Below, piece by piece: positions 45,313 through 57,275 of a stretch of DNA of 64,000 nucleotides. Made by a program: the position numbers and the translations under genes. The stretch's first letter is position 1; the number at the start of each line of letters is the position of its first letter. Source of the stretch: Coriaria nepalensis. Its lineage: Eukaryota > Streptophyta > Magnoliopsida > Cucurbitales > Coriariaceae. The stretch spans positions 7,596,001 to 7,660,000 of the forward strand of contig CP114484.1 of NCBI GenBank assembly GCA_027186245.1, written 5' to 3'. Under the pieces are notes generated by a model. That model made no database searches, had not been told where the DNA came from, and saw nothing but the letters and a program-made list of their open reading frames with translations.

Positions 45313-46139
45313 TTGATCACTTGACAAATCTCATTGGTATGTATATTGATTATTAATAAGATTTGTCTGGTGACTATGGTACTTGTGGTTTATAGACTCG
45401 TGCTCACCACAGTACTTACGCATAAGATATCATGCTTTAATATCATTCAACGTGACATAAGCTAAGGGTTACTAAAGATGAACCATTAGGCATGTGTTCT
45501 TATGCCCTATATTAGAGGGTGATAAGATGAGATCCATTACCTCTATATTATAGGAAAGGTTTTATGAATTATATAGCTTATGCAATGAAGTAATTTTTGT
45601 GCAAATCAATATGGTATGAAAAGAGTTTCTATAAATCTATTATCTAAGTGCATAAGGAATTATATGATTCGTAAGGTTAGTCTAGTATGGTTTACTAATT
45701 AAACCAAGCCCTGGGACTATCTAGGAGTATGAATAGATGGAAGCATCAATCTGGTACAATAATAGTCATTAGTGTTTCTTATAGAGGTTCCTCATACGTC
45801 TCATTCCATGGGTGGCTTGTATGCCTTACTAGAGGCCAATGTGGGTCTAGTGGTTTAAAGTTAATTGATCATGGAATATGATCAAATTAACTATTTGGCT
45901 TGAAAGTATTTTGAAGGTCCAAATGGTTCATTCATTCAAGTGGATAAATCCACAAGTTCTTGTGGGGCCCCGCTAATGACTTAGTATAAAACCTATTTGG
46001 ACACACATATAAAGGAAGATTAGATCTTGGTTGAAATCTAAATGAGAGAATTTTAACTCGTCCTTCGATAACTTTATTTAAAAGTTAAATCATTAATTAG
46101 TTTAATTTATTAAGTTATCACACCTGTAGTACTAGCAAT
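45313..46139 (+). repeat. Partial copia LTR (plus orientation)
   Basis: It runs parallel to the plus-strand LTR at 53402-57261, starting at 'gatcacttgacaaatctcattgg' and continuing through 'tgactatggtacttgtggtt', 'agatatcatgctttaatatcattcaacgtgacat', 'gatggaagcatcaatctggtac' to 'atcacacctgtagtactagca'. Its start and end are cut, the right side by a gypsy LTR. Its orientation opposes the pol on its left, so the two come from different insertions. Confidence 0.7.
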
Positions 46140-46949
46140 TGAATCACTATCTTATTGATCTAGTTGCGCACCTTAAATAAATATGGTAACAATTCGTAAT
46201 CACTATAGATAGAAGAATATAACAAATTTAAAAGAGATGAAAAATTATTCTAAATTAAATAATAAAAAATCATATTTAGGACTTTGAAATCATCCTCAAC
46301 AAAAAAATAAAAATTAACTACTCATAGTAATTAAAATAATAGAAAAAATTGAATTCGTGAAAGAAAATAAATAAAGAAAAGAAAAGAGTAGAGAAAACGT
46401 CTATTGTGATTGATGCCTGAGAAAAGATGAAGCTTTTTCTTCTCTTCGCTTTTCTTCTGAAGCTGTTGCTCTCTCCCACTTTGTTCTTGCCGCCACTCTC
46501 TCACATCTACTCTCTTTCTTTCTTCTGCCTTTACTCACCGTCGTTATATTTTATTTTCTTCTTTTTTCCTCTCATTGCTCTCTTGCACAAACCCCTCTCT
46601 TTTTTTTATTTTTTTCTTTTTATTTCCTCTCCTATGGCAGAAGAAGGAAGTTGCTTCCTTCTCCAAAATTTTCTTCTTCACGCAACCTTATGTTGCATAA
46701 ATATTTATTTATTGTTTTTTTTTCAATTTATCAAAAAATATTTTTAACCCTTTAACTTTCTTTTAATTGCCTTTAAGCTCTCCACTTATTCATTTGCACC
46801 AATTTTTTCCCCTTTGAACTTCTTTTTATATATTCTCCCCAAAACTCGTACAAAACATAAAATAAGTTAATAAATAGTAAAGAAGTCCACAAATTAGTAA
46901 AATAAAGAGGGAAAATAGTATAAAAATAAAAGAAAATTAACACTTATCA
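46140..46949 (-). repeat. 3' LTR of the gypsy element
   Basis: On the minus strand it begins TGATAAGTGTTAATTTTC right after the polypurine tract and ends ...TAGTGATTCA, so the termini are TGA...TCA, 810 bp. It contains a plus-strand frame of 106 codons (46427-46747) made almost only of Leu, Phe, Ser and Pro from ct-rich sequence, which is not a gene. Confidence 0.65.
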
Positions 46950-48185
46950 AATTCCCCCATACTCACCTTTTGCTAGTCCTCGAGCAAGACTAAGAAAACT
47001 AACTATAACCTTCCAACAATTTATCTCAGAGCAATAAATGATTATAGTAATGAAATCAAACAAACATTAATATAAACCCACCATTATTCAAAAGTTAAGA
47101 GATCTCTATAACAACCATACTCAAGTGTGTGTATGAAATAGCACATGTCAATGATATATCAAGGTATCCATGCTTCGAACAAGTAAAAACTCACCAAACA
47201 TTATAAGGAATATTAATCAAATTTTGTAGAAACAAATTAAATACCATAAACTCTCCCTTTGGAACAAATCTCCACTAGTTGAAGGCACCACCCAAAATCA
47301 AAATGTCCTTTATTTCGTTTATAATAATGGGGCTAAGGGTATTGGCAAAATGAAATGATGGATAAAATGTAATAAAGATTCTAAAGACTTATGGAGTAAG
47401 ATTATACTAGATATTGTTAAGATCATCAGGGGAAACTTTCTCAGACTCAAAACATCTAATATGGACCAAATGTCATTTTGTTGGGTCCTTTTCTTCATAT
47501 TCACTACTTATTATTATTATTATTTTCAAAACTAGAAGTAATTCAAATGCTTTGGAGATTCTTTTTACTAACCAATTTCAATTTATTTTTAGAGATAAAA
47601 AATCCCTCATGCGAGAAATAAGTGTCTTTAGTCTTAACTTCGGTTCATCTTTAAAATAAGGGTGATGATATAACTATATTATGGCTAAAAGGTACAGAGA
47701 TGCGGTTAATAAAGAAAAAGTTCAAACGTAGACTCAAATTGGCTTACTTGGGGGATGTTCTCGTACGAACATCAAAGAGAGGCACTGGTTGATTTGGAAA
47801 TGTTGGTAATTCTAGTGCCTTTATCATCTTTCAAGTGGTGCTCGATCAGCCATTCGCTTTGATGGTCCTCCATTATAGTTCTACTATTTAACCATGCATG
47901 TTAAACTCAAATAACATTCAAAGTAAGGAAGTAAAAGCATTTTACTCATCCCGACAAGTATATCCAAATATTAAAAGAGTAAAGGGAAAGAAAAAAAAAT
48001 ATGGATGGGTTGCCCCCATTTAGCGCTTGATTTACAATCCTCAGCCCGACTTTCAGCCTCTTTCATCTGATAAGAGTTGTGCGAACATGAAGAAGTATCG
48101 CTTCCACATTTTCCATCTCAGATGAGTCAATATGGTTTCTGTCTATGGCCATTCACATTGAACTCTTTCATTATATCTAGGCTTT
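46950..48185 (-). other. Non-coding 3' spacer of the gypsy element
   Basis: A stretch between the end of integrase and the 3' LTR. The part near 47990-48050 (minus: aaatgggggcaacccatcca) marks the end of pol. The rest has no recognisable env-like domain; small frames such as 47504-47319 (minus) and 47414-47659 (plus) show no motif. Spacers of this kind are usual in Athila/Tat elements. Confidence 0.5.
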
Positions 48186-50779
48186 GATTTCGATTGCACC
48201 ATGAGGAAGAACATTAGTAACAACAAAAGGCCCAATCCAACGAGAACGTAACTTACCTGGAAATAACTTAAAGCAGGAATGGAATAGAAGAACTTTTTGT
48301 CCAACTATAAAATTCCTCCATTGAATCATCTTATCATGGAAGGCCTTAGTTTTATCCTGGTAGATTCGTGAACTCTCATAGGCATCATTTCTAATCTCCT
48401 CCTATTCATTCAATTGAAGATTCCTTTCTTCACCCTTGGCGTCCATCTTTATGTTATATTGCTTTACTGCTCAAAATGCCTTGTCCTCTAACTCAACCGG
48501 TAGGTGACATGGCTTCCCATACACAAGACAAAATGGTGACATTCTAATTGGTGTTTTAAATGTTGTCCTATATGCCTAATTCACAGTCTTTTCTAAAATG
48601 GATTTGACTTCCCGATTTGAGACTTCAACCTATTCAATGGTTTATGGATGATATGGCATGGAGACCTTGTGTGTAATATTGTATTTCCTCAATAAAGCTT
48701 CAAATAACATGTTATTAAAATGAGTACCTCCATCGCTAATTATAACTCTCGACATTCTAAACCATGTAAGGATAAAAGCTTTCACAAAATCTACAACCAC
48801 TTTAGAATAATTAGTTAGAGTGGCTTTTGCTTCCATCCATTTCGACACATAATCAATAGCAAGAAGTATGTACATATTACCATATGAAGAAGGAAAATAT
48901 CCCATAAAATCTATACCCCAAACTTAAAAAATTCCAACTACAAGTATGGGTGTTTGAGGCATTTGATTTCGTGGACCTAAGTTCCTTGTTCTTTAACAAT
49001 GGTCACATGACTTACAATAGAGGAATGCATCCTTAAATAACGTTAACCAATAAAATCCACTCTCAAGTACTTTGAAGGCAGTCCATTTTGCTCTAAAATG
49101 TCCACCACCTGCTCTAACTTTTGACAAAAAGTTAGTATGGATGTAAATTCAAAATTAGGCACACACCTTCTAATCAATTGATAGTCACAATATTTCCACA
49201 AATATGGCTCATCCCATATATATTGCTTCACGGTGTTCTTCAACTCATTCTTTCGAGCACGAGTTAGATCATTTGGCATTTTCTTGGAAACTAAGTAATT
49301 TATGATGTCAGCATACCAAGGAATTAAAGTTATCAAAGAGAGTAATTGCTCATCTGAAAAACTTTTCTTGTAAAGGAAGGGCATCTTGATCATGAATAAG
49401 ACGACTAAGGTAGTCTATAACTACGTTTTTGCTCCGCTTTTCACCTTTTATTTCTAAATCAAATTCTTGTAATAGAAGTATCCATCTTATAAGTCTTGGT
49501 TTAGCATCATTCTTAGTGAGCAAGTATGGTTCATCCCATACATGGCTCATCAAGCACAGACCTTCTAATTAATTAATAGTCACAATATTTCAATAAATAT
49601 GGTTCATCCCATACATATTGCTTCACGGTGTTCTTCAACTCATTCTTTCGAGCACGAGTTAGATCATCAGGCATTTTCTTGGAAACTAAGTACTTTACGA
49701 TGTCAGCATACCAAGAAATTGAAGTTATGAAAGAGAGTAATTGCTCATCTGAAAAAGTTTCTTTTAAAGAAAGAACATCTTGATAATGAATAAGATGACT
49801 AAGGTGGTCTGTAACTACGTTTTTGCTCCCCTTTTCACCTTTGATTTCTAGATCAAATTCTTGCAATAGAAGTATCCATCTTATAAGTCTCGGTTTAGCA
49901 TAATTCTTAGTGAGAAAGTACCTAAGAGCTGCATGATAAGAAAATATAATTACTTTAGTGCCAATTAGATAAGAACAAAATTTTCCTAAAGCAAAAATAA
50001 ACGCCAATAACTCTTTCCAAATTATGGAGTAATTAAGTTGTGAATTATTCAAGGTTTGTGATGCATAATAAATGGCATAAGGAATCTTCCTAACTCGTGG
50101 TCCCAATACAGCCCCTACGACATAATTGCTTACATCACACATTAACTTGAATGGATGGCTCTAATCAGATGGTCACATTGGAACGGCTTGGATTCGGCTC
50201 GGATTCGGCTCACCCACTTGCTATCTGGAATCGGATAAATCACCCGAACATCTAACAATTTGAAAATTTCCTTCTTCACAACTTCCATCATAGGGGGGTT
50301 CAATCAACGTTGAGCATCTCTTGTTGGTTTTGCTCCCTCCTCGAGCAAAATTCGATGCATACACATATAGATGGGTTGATTCCTTTTCTATCGGCTATTG
50401 TCCAACCAATAGGTATTTTATGATCTTTCAATACACGAATGAGCTTCTCCTCTTCCAATTTTGTGAGATTTCTTGCAATGATTATAGGCAACATGTCTTT
50501 CTCTCCCAAATAAACATATTTTAAATGCTTAGGAAGGGATTTAAGCTCTAAAACCGAGGCTTGCATCTCAGAAGGTAAACGTTTCTCATTAGTGAAAGGT
50601 AAAGAAATAAAAGATAGATCATACCTTGCTAAAGTTTTTGGCAACAACTCAATATAGACCACAACTTTTTCAATTTCTTTGCATAATTGGACATCCCTTT
50701 TTAGAGTCTTTGGATTTTCTAACTCAATACTCTTACTTATAGTGACTCCCAATGAATCTACACGATTAAGCTTAAACAT
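48186..50779 (-). pseudogene. Gypsy RT/RNase H/integrase pseudogene with RT core deleted
   Basis: On the minus strand 50779-50300 reads the region before RT (LPKHLKYVYLGEKDMLPIII, then GWTIADRKGINPS). It then jumps within ~150 bp to RNase H at 50142 ([32 protein letters not shown]). The RT fingers and palm, including the YVDD box, are deleted; the junction has repeated cggattcggctc filler near 50185-50215. The integrase zinc-binding part is near 49250-49060. The integrase core is at 48905-48642 ([13 protein letters not shown], then [10 protein letters not shown]). A 364-bp piece is duplicated (49163-49526 and 49558-49921). It cannot encode a working polymerase. Confidence 0.8.
49163..49921 (-). 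repeat. 364-bp tandem duplication within gypsy RNase H/integrase junction
   Basis: 49163-49526 and 49558-49921 match at a constant offset of 395 bp, with few differences, separated by ~31 bp. On the minus strand each encodes the end of RNase H ([19 protein letters not shown]) and the start of the integrase zinc-binding region. The duplicated copy makes the reading order repeat, a break specific to this insertion. Confidence 0.85.
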
Positions 50780-50799
50780 TTCCTACATCAATGAATCCA

Positions 50800-51304
50800 T
50801 CACATCAATTGAAAACAAGATTGTGAGTCACTAGGATATTTCAATGCTTCAAAGATATTGAAATGTAGAATTTCTCTATCAAATTTCATGGTTAAAGTCC
50901 TATCATGAACATCTATCTTAGTTCGGGTAGTCTTCATGAATGGTCTCCCAAGTAAGAGTGGCATCGACATAGATGTTGACTCATCCTTCATATCAAGGAC
51001 ATAGAAGTCGACATGAAAAATTAGCTCATTGACTTGTACTAAAACATCTTTCAACACCTTTTGGACAAGCATTATACTGATTAGCAAGTTGAATAATAAC
51101 ATCAGTTTCCTTAAGTAGACAAAGATTTAAAGAAGCATAAATATCGTAAGGCATAACATTAAAAGATGCTTCTAAATCTAACATAGCTTTGTCAAATCTA
51201 GTACTCCCAATTGTGCATGGGATAGTAAAACTACTTGGATCTTTGCACTTTGAAGAAAGCTTCCTTTGTAACACGGCCGACACATTTTCCCCCACACTTA
51301 CCAC
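50800..51304 (-). pseudogene. Gypsy aspartic protease pseudogene
   Basis: On the minus strand: CKDPSSFTIPCTIGSTRFDK, then AMLDLEASFNVMPYDIY, and in the next frame MPLLLGRPFMKTTRTKIDVH. This is a retroviral-type aspartyl protease (retropepsin) of plant gypsy elements. The catalytic motif expected as DLGAS reads DLEAS, so the conserved Gly after Asp-Leu is replaced by Glu, and one frameshift splits the domain near 51060. Inactive. Confidence 0.8.
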
Positions 51305-51599
51305 TTCATTACCTTTTAGCTTGCGTTTGGAGATTCATAATTCCATGAGGAATTTTGCATAAGGTGACATTTGTTAAATGACATCCAAAAGACGTATGTT
51401 TACGTATACTTTGTTAAAGGTTTTTAAAATCTCTTTTTCATGCTCCTCCTTTGATTTTGCTAACCAACTAGGCAAATAAGATACATTAGTAGAAATTGGA
51501 ATTTTAGAAATTATCTTACTTAACACAACTGCCTCTTCCGTAGCTTTCTCCATCTCAAAGATATGATCACTTTATTGATTCAGCTTCACTTTAGGTGGT

Positions 51600-52500
51600 T
51601 CAACATTTATAGTGCTCTTAGAGCTTCCTCGCAATGTGTTTCCTGTTTAATAGTTACAACACTTGCATTCTCTCTCGAATTAATGATAGTTTGAGATGGT
51701 TGTTTTTTAGATCTTTGTGCTTCAAATCTACCAACGGTATGAGCCAATTGACTCATTCGTGTCTCCAAATTCTTTATAGTCGTCCTAGTTTCCTGTTGAA
51801 AATGTAAACTGTTAGTAGCCAAAGATTTTACTATATCCTAAAGAGAGATACTTGGATTTTGAGGCATGGATTGACACTAAGATAGGTATGAAGGTTGAAT
51901 GTTTGGTTGATGAAATCCAAGTGGACGATTAAAGTGCATTAGGGGCAACTTGTTGAAAATTTCCTGCATAACTAAAATTTGGATGATTCTTCCATCCAAA
52001 TGGGTCATACTTTGGTCGTTATTACCCTTGAAATCCTCCCAATGTATTGGCTTATTTAAAGTTATTCTCTTGTACATGTAGGCATATATATAAGCTATAT
52101 GACCTACCATATAGCATACTCCACACACCTTTATTTGTTGAATATTGCCAGCAACCATTTTTTGAACCATTGAAGTGAGTTAGGAGAGTTGTTGAATGCT
52201 AGTTACATCAACCTCATTAACTTTCATAGGTGGTGGCTTTCATCGATTAATGAACTGTTGAGAATTAGCTGCCATATTTGCTAACAAAGCTCATGCATCT
52301 GTAGGAGTTTTGTTCACTAAAGCACCTCCGCTCGTAGCATCAATCATACTTTTTTCCATTTGTGAAAGACCTTCCTAACAATACTAAAGTAAGAAGTACT
52401 CTATAATTTGATGATGAGGACAACTTATACATAACTTCTTGAATCATTTATTGTAATCATAGAGAGTCTCTCTACTATATTATAGTAGGTTAAGTTCATA
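51600..52500 (-). pseudogene. Gypsy gag pseudogene (C-terminal part)
   Basis: On the minus strand 52170-51877 includes a zinc knuckle-like CGVCYMVGHIAYIYAYMYK, where the last Cys is lost. 51822-51607 gives the coiled-coil-like SLHFQQETRTTIKNLETRMS and RFEAQRSKKQPSQT. Around 52500-52250 weak matches to the retrotransposon gag core remain, with stops. The N-terminal gag and 5' LTR are deleted. Confidence 0.65.
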
Positions 52501-52510
52501 TTAAAGTCCT

Positions 52511-53401
52511 TAATTACTCAGGCCTACTTTTAATCAGCCTAAATTTCCTAATACAGTTGACAATAAATAAAAGTGACATACAAACCTTGATAAACGACAA
52601 ATTTTGCTTATATAATAAGAAGTGTAATTACAAGGAAGTGATTAGTTTATTGTAGGAAGTTTTAAATGTATTCATCGTGATGTCGTAGCACTCAACTGGT
52701 AACTTCTATATTCAACTCACTAACTCACTCTCTTTGCAACACAAAAAAATTGTTATTCTTTCCCATCAGTAGTCAACTTACTCTTTTCTCTAACATATTT
52801 TAAGGCCCTTGTAATAGATTAATATACATATATATATATATATATATATTTTTTAAAATTAATTAATTTATTTATACATTAACTAATACTACGACATAAG
52901 ATTAACTCAACAATGATGTCTTATTCTAATTGCTGCAAATTTTCTCTAACGTTTTGATAAGCTCCACTTATGTTATAGAATTAAAGCTGTCATTGGTTAA
53001 TATAGTTTGTGTTATTTTAATTGGCGGATTAATTTTGAAATTTTTTTGAGATTAAAAAGTTTAAAATTATAATGATGTGACAAGGAAAATTAAATATTGA
53101 AAATTGTTAATTTTTTATGGGATTAGAATCATTTGATTTGAAAAAATAAATATTGCAAAGTGTTTGTAAAGTGTTTATTTTTCACAAAAATGAGAATTTT
53201 TGAAAATTTAAGGTTTACGTGTTTAGAAACTGTTGATGCTAGCTTTTTCGTAATTGACGGTAGAGAGAAATATTGTTTGATAAATGACAAAACAAGAAAT
53301 GAAACATTAGAAGCTTACCCAAATGTGAGTTAAGGATCCGATCATGCGGCCTCATTCTATTCTGGTATTGAAATGCTGGCGTGCCAAAAGTACAATGTGA
53401 G
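52511..53401. other. AT-rich intergenic stretch without a gene
   Basis: No gene. It holds an (AT)n tract at 52826-52850. A weak tRNA-like A-box match (tagcactcaactggtaac, about 52687) has no convincing B box. The gypsy element's missing 5' LTR is not found here. A copia LTR starts at 53402. Confidence 0.5.
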
Positions 53402-56400
53402 TATAATGTCCATCAAGCCAATTAGGTATAACTTGATAGGGTCAAATACTTATGAGAATCAATCTTGAATTGTATAAGTTATTAATATAATTAATTGCAT
53501 AATATTCAATAGAGCATATAATTATCTATCATGATGTTAGTATGTTGGAAATAAAAAAATGCATGCAAGGTTAATTGCATGGCACACTTGATAGATTCAT
53601 AGCTCTTAGACATGAAATTATAGTAATATAAGATATCATGGTCAATGAGATCCAAATTGTTCATAGTTATAGAATTGCCATGATGGGATAATGACAATTA
53701 GTGAGACCACTACATGTGCTATCATCTTCGAAAGAAAAATGATGTTCTTACGATCATCGGTATTAGAGAATATCAGGATATTCATGTAGGTTATCAGCAG
53801 AGACTTAATCCATGAATGTGGTCATGTGACAAATCTTATTGATAATTGTATTAGCTATTAAAGAGATTTATTGTTGGGCATGATGCACTAAAAATATGTA
53901 ATAAGTACAATTTTGTAAAATTGATAAAAATGATATTTTTCAATATAATTGTTTGAATGTATTATTATTGAATAATGTGCATAAATATAAACAAAATTCC
54001 AAATTCATTTATGTAACTATAATATTTTATTACTACGAGAGGATTAAGATTATAGATAATGATTTATATTGGCCGCAACATATTAAAGTATGAAATCTTT
54101 AATTAATGGTTGCTAGTATGGTCAACTAGCATTATAAATGCAAATGATATAGATCTAGATCACTGATATAGATAGACATCTTAGTGGAAGTACTTTATAT
54201 AATTGGATTATATAGGACGTGACCTGATATGAATTGATTCTTTATCAATGTACCATTTGCCATAACATTTTTTATTCATATCAATAGATGATCATATGCA
54301 GGTCAATCTAAATCCTGAGTAGTCATGAACTCCTGTTTATGTCAACTGGATCTTTTGATTCACTAGTCATGGTTTGTTTATAAAATAGGCTAAAGACTTT
54401 TGTTTTGGAGGTTTATTGGGATAAGCAGATATGAATATGATTTACAGATATAGAATCCAAACATTCTTTATAGAAGATTGTATAGTGGTTTCCTTTAAGG
54501 TTACCTCTGGAACTAAATGGTTTTGAGCTCAAATTTATAATTAAGTTATAAATTGACCGTGGATTAATGGTACTTAAGGATAAAGAGAAAATTAGAGGGG
54601 TGAAATGATAATTTTAACTAGCTTAATTATGAATCAATTACTGAAGGATTAAATTGCATGTAACGATAATGTCAATGGACTACTAGAGATTCCTCAATAA
54701 TTTGTTCTATAATTGCAATAGTGCAATCCTATATTTTTTGCTGAATAATATTGAGATTAATAAATAAGATTTATTAGATTAAAGAGTTTAATTAATAATC
54801 TAATTTATTGGAGTTTGAAATTATAGGTTCATGGTTCTCATGTCGTTTTTATAAAATCCTGTATAGGATAAGATAGACAAAAGTAGAGAAATGGTTTATT
54901 TGCGAAGAAAATATTTTTTTGGGACAAATATGTAAATATGAGATATTTGGTATTAATTAGTTAATTAGATAATTAATTAATTAAAAGATATGTTTAAATA
55001 TTGTGGTGAATTTTGAAATTCATTTTATAAAATAATAATATATTTAATTTTGAATTAAATATCTTATCTAATATTAAGTTGGTATGAGATATCAATTTAA
55101 TATTAAGATTAGGCAAGTTAAATCTAAATTGGTTTAAAAATCTAATTTAGGATTCAAATAAAATATAATTTGGTTTAAAATAGATAAAATTCTATTTTAA
55201 ATTAGATTTCATTAGATTTGAAAATATTTGACCAAATCAAAGATATCATAAAATATATCTCATGATTTTGTTATCATATAATATTATATTGGAATTATTA
55301 ATTGAATTAATTTAAAGTGTTTAAGTTCAAAATAATAGAAAATAAAAAGGCTAATAGGACTCTATAAATACATACTATAATAATTTTTTTAAGAATAATG
55401 AGAAGAGATTACCTTAAGGAGAAAAAAACTTATCATCTTTACGTGATCATATACGTCCTAGTGTGTTGAGGATTGATTTGGAAGATCGTGAGGTGAGTCT
55501 CAACGATCGATTTAGGTAGGCTAAAGTATGATTTCTTCGTCTAGCATGTGCTAAGGATTGCTAAGAGTTGTTAAAAAATTTTGTTATATACTATGACCAA
55601 TAATTGCCTCCGCTGCGAATTTGAAAGCTCGATTTCCATAATTTATCTCTTGACTATGGTACTTGTGATTCTTATACCTAAGACTACCAGAGTACTGGCG
55701 TATGAGATATCATACTTTGATATCATTCAACGTGATTTTCGTCAAGAATCATTAAAATGATGAAGTACGTACAATCTGTAAAGTGATAAGATGAGATTAG
55801 TCACTTCTATATTAGAGGAAATGTTCTATGCATGACATACATTATGCAATGCTGAAAATATTTACACAAAGTAGTGGTGGTATGAAAAGAGTTTCTATGA
55901 ATCCATTATCTAGTTGCATAAAAGATCATACAATTTATAAGGTTAGTTACAAGTATGGTTTAACAGTTAAACTAAACCATAGGACTATCTGGGACCATGA
56001 AAAGATGGAAGGATCAATCTGGTACAGTAATAGTCATCTATGATTCTTGTTGAGATTCTTAGATGTCTCATTACATGAGTGTCCATATCATATCACTTGC
56101 TAAAGGCCAATACTAGTCTAGTAGTTTAAGTAATTAATCATAGAAGATGATCACATTAAATATTTTGCTTAAAAGTATTTTTAAGGTCTAAAGGGTTCAT
56201 TCACTAGAATTGATAAAATCCAAGAGTTATTGTGAGGCCTACTTACTAGCGTAGTGTAGAACTTATCCGGTTCAAAACACAAAAGACGATTGGATCTCGG
56301 TTGAATTGTAAATTGGACAATTTTGACTCATTTTTGGAGAAATTAATTTGACTTGGTTGAGTTGTAAGTCTAGATCACACCTGGACTACTAGCATATTGA

Positions 56401-57261
56401 AAATGTAATTTAGATTTGATTTGAAATTAAATAATTAATTAGAAAAATATTAAGTTGACTATATAAATTTATTCAACGGATATTTAAAGAATTTAAAGTC
56501 AAAACAATATTTTTTGATTCAAAAGAAAATTTGGTTTGGTCAATAAAGTATTAATGGGCCTAACGAGTTTGTGTGGAATATTCAAAATTAAAGTCTTGAC
56601 ATTACTAGTTAAAATTAGACATTAATTTGAAATAATAAAGTTTTTTAATTTTTTAGAAATAGGAAATTTAAACATACCCAAGAAACTCGAGCATTCGCTA
56701 AAAAGGGAATCGAACCTTAGAGGCCCAATTTAGTTTTTCTCCAAGAGACTGTGTCCCTTATAAATGAAACATAAGCAAACCCTAAAGGTACATTTATTTA
56801 TTTATAGCCGGCCACATAGAGAGAGGAAGAGAGATAAACTTTTTGAGAAAATAGTTTCTCCCAAACTAGATTAAGACTCTATCATTTCCCCTTCTCCAAG
56901 CTAAGATCGAAGCTATAAAACCCTTAAGAGTATTGTATGTGTGTGCAAGTGACGGCTTGGAATTGGTGAACCTGCGACAACGACGGCTTATGGTGCTAAA
57001 TTAGCAGCTTTTTGAGAAATGAGTAAAGAATCGTCCAGTTCTTGGAGAATATGATTGCTAGGGATAAGATTCCTTCCTTTTCTCTTGATTAGAATTTCTA
57101 GTTAGTGGATTAAGTTAGGAAATTGGAAATTGGATTCTAGATGTTTAGAGAAACATTGCACCCTCCCATGATCTTGAGGTAGTCGCCTAAATCAGATACC
57201 CGAAAGCTACGTTTGGAATTTGGCATTCCGCTTCGAGTCAGTGAAAATTCATCAACTTACA
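53402..57261 (+). repeat. Copia 5' LTR (plus), split by a solo LTR
   Basis: The left end tataatgtccatcaagcc corresponds to the TGTAATGCCCGTCAAGCC start of the family, and the right end is ...cttaca, followed by a PBS. Without the insertion at 53872-55640 the length is ~2.09 kb, matching the 2108- and 2126-bp LTRs of the minus-strand element. Promoter-type sequence 'gtcccttataaatgaaac' lies near 56755. It is the 5' LTR of the plus-strand element running to 59893. Confidence 0.75.
53867..55646 (+). mobile_element. Solo LTR with target-site duplication inside the copia LTR
   Basis: The insertion runs from TGTTGGGCA at 53872 to ...gatttccata at 55640, ~1.77 kb. It is flanked by tttat (53867-53871 and 55642-55646; atttat also matches). 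Deleting it restores the continuous host LTR sequence 'gagatttatctcttgactatgg'. A TATA box (ctctataaatacat) is near 55358 and the end resembles the 'gcgaattt...gatttcca' ends of copia LTRs. No internal region or PBS follows, so it is a solo LTR left by recombination. Its 3' terminus is not a perfect CA. Confidence 0.7.
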
Positions 57262-57275
57262 ATTGTATAAAAGCC
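57262..57275 (+). promoter_or_regulatory. Primer-binding site of the plus-strand copia element
   Basis: attgtataaaagcc matches the consensus TTGGTATCAGAGCC with few changes and directly follows the TTACA end of the LTR. The next bases (tcaggttatatgtcaga) match the reverse complement of the leader next to the other family member's PBS (9870-9900). Confidence 0.6.

Larger units (their letters stand above)
46140..52510 (-). mobile_element. Ty3/gypsy retrotransposon (Athila/Tat-like), 5'-truncated, minus strand
   Basis: On the minus strand: gag with zinc knuckle (52500-51600), aspartic protease (51304-50800), start of RT (50779-50290), RNase H (50142-49750), a duplicated segment, integrase (49400-48300), a ~1.3 kb 3' non-coding part, a polypurine tract (tatgggggaatt) and one 3' LTR (46949-46140). 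The order protease-RT-RNase H-integrase defines Ty3/gypsy, and the long 3' spacer and sequence flavour suggest Athila/Tat (inference). The 5' LTR and gag N-terminus are gone beyond ~52510. Inserted into a copia LTR; flanking gcaat (46135-46139) may be one half of the TSD. Confidence 0.8.

Noticed and set aside
46427..46747. 106-codon hydrophobic frame resembling a membrane protein
   Set aside because: It comes from ct-rich low-complexity DNA within a gypsy LTR; Leu/Phe/Ser/Pro runs are the expected translation of such sequence.
48642..48905. Integrase frame as an intact domesticated gene
   Set aside because: It sits in frame order with a broken gypsy element, neighbouring domains are frameshifted or deleted, and no independent promoter or conserved start is visible.
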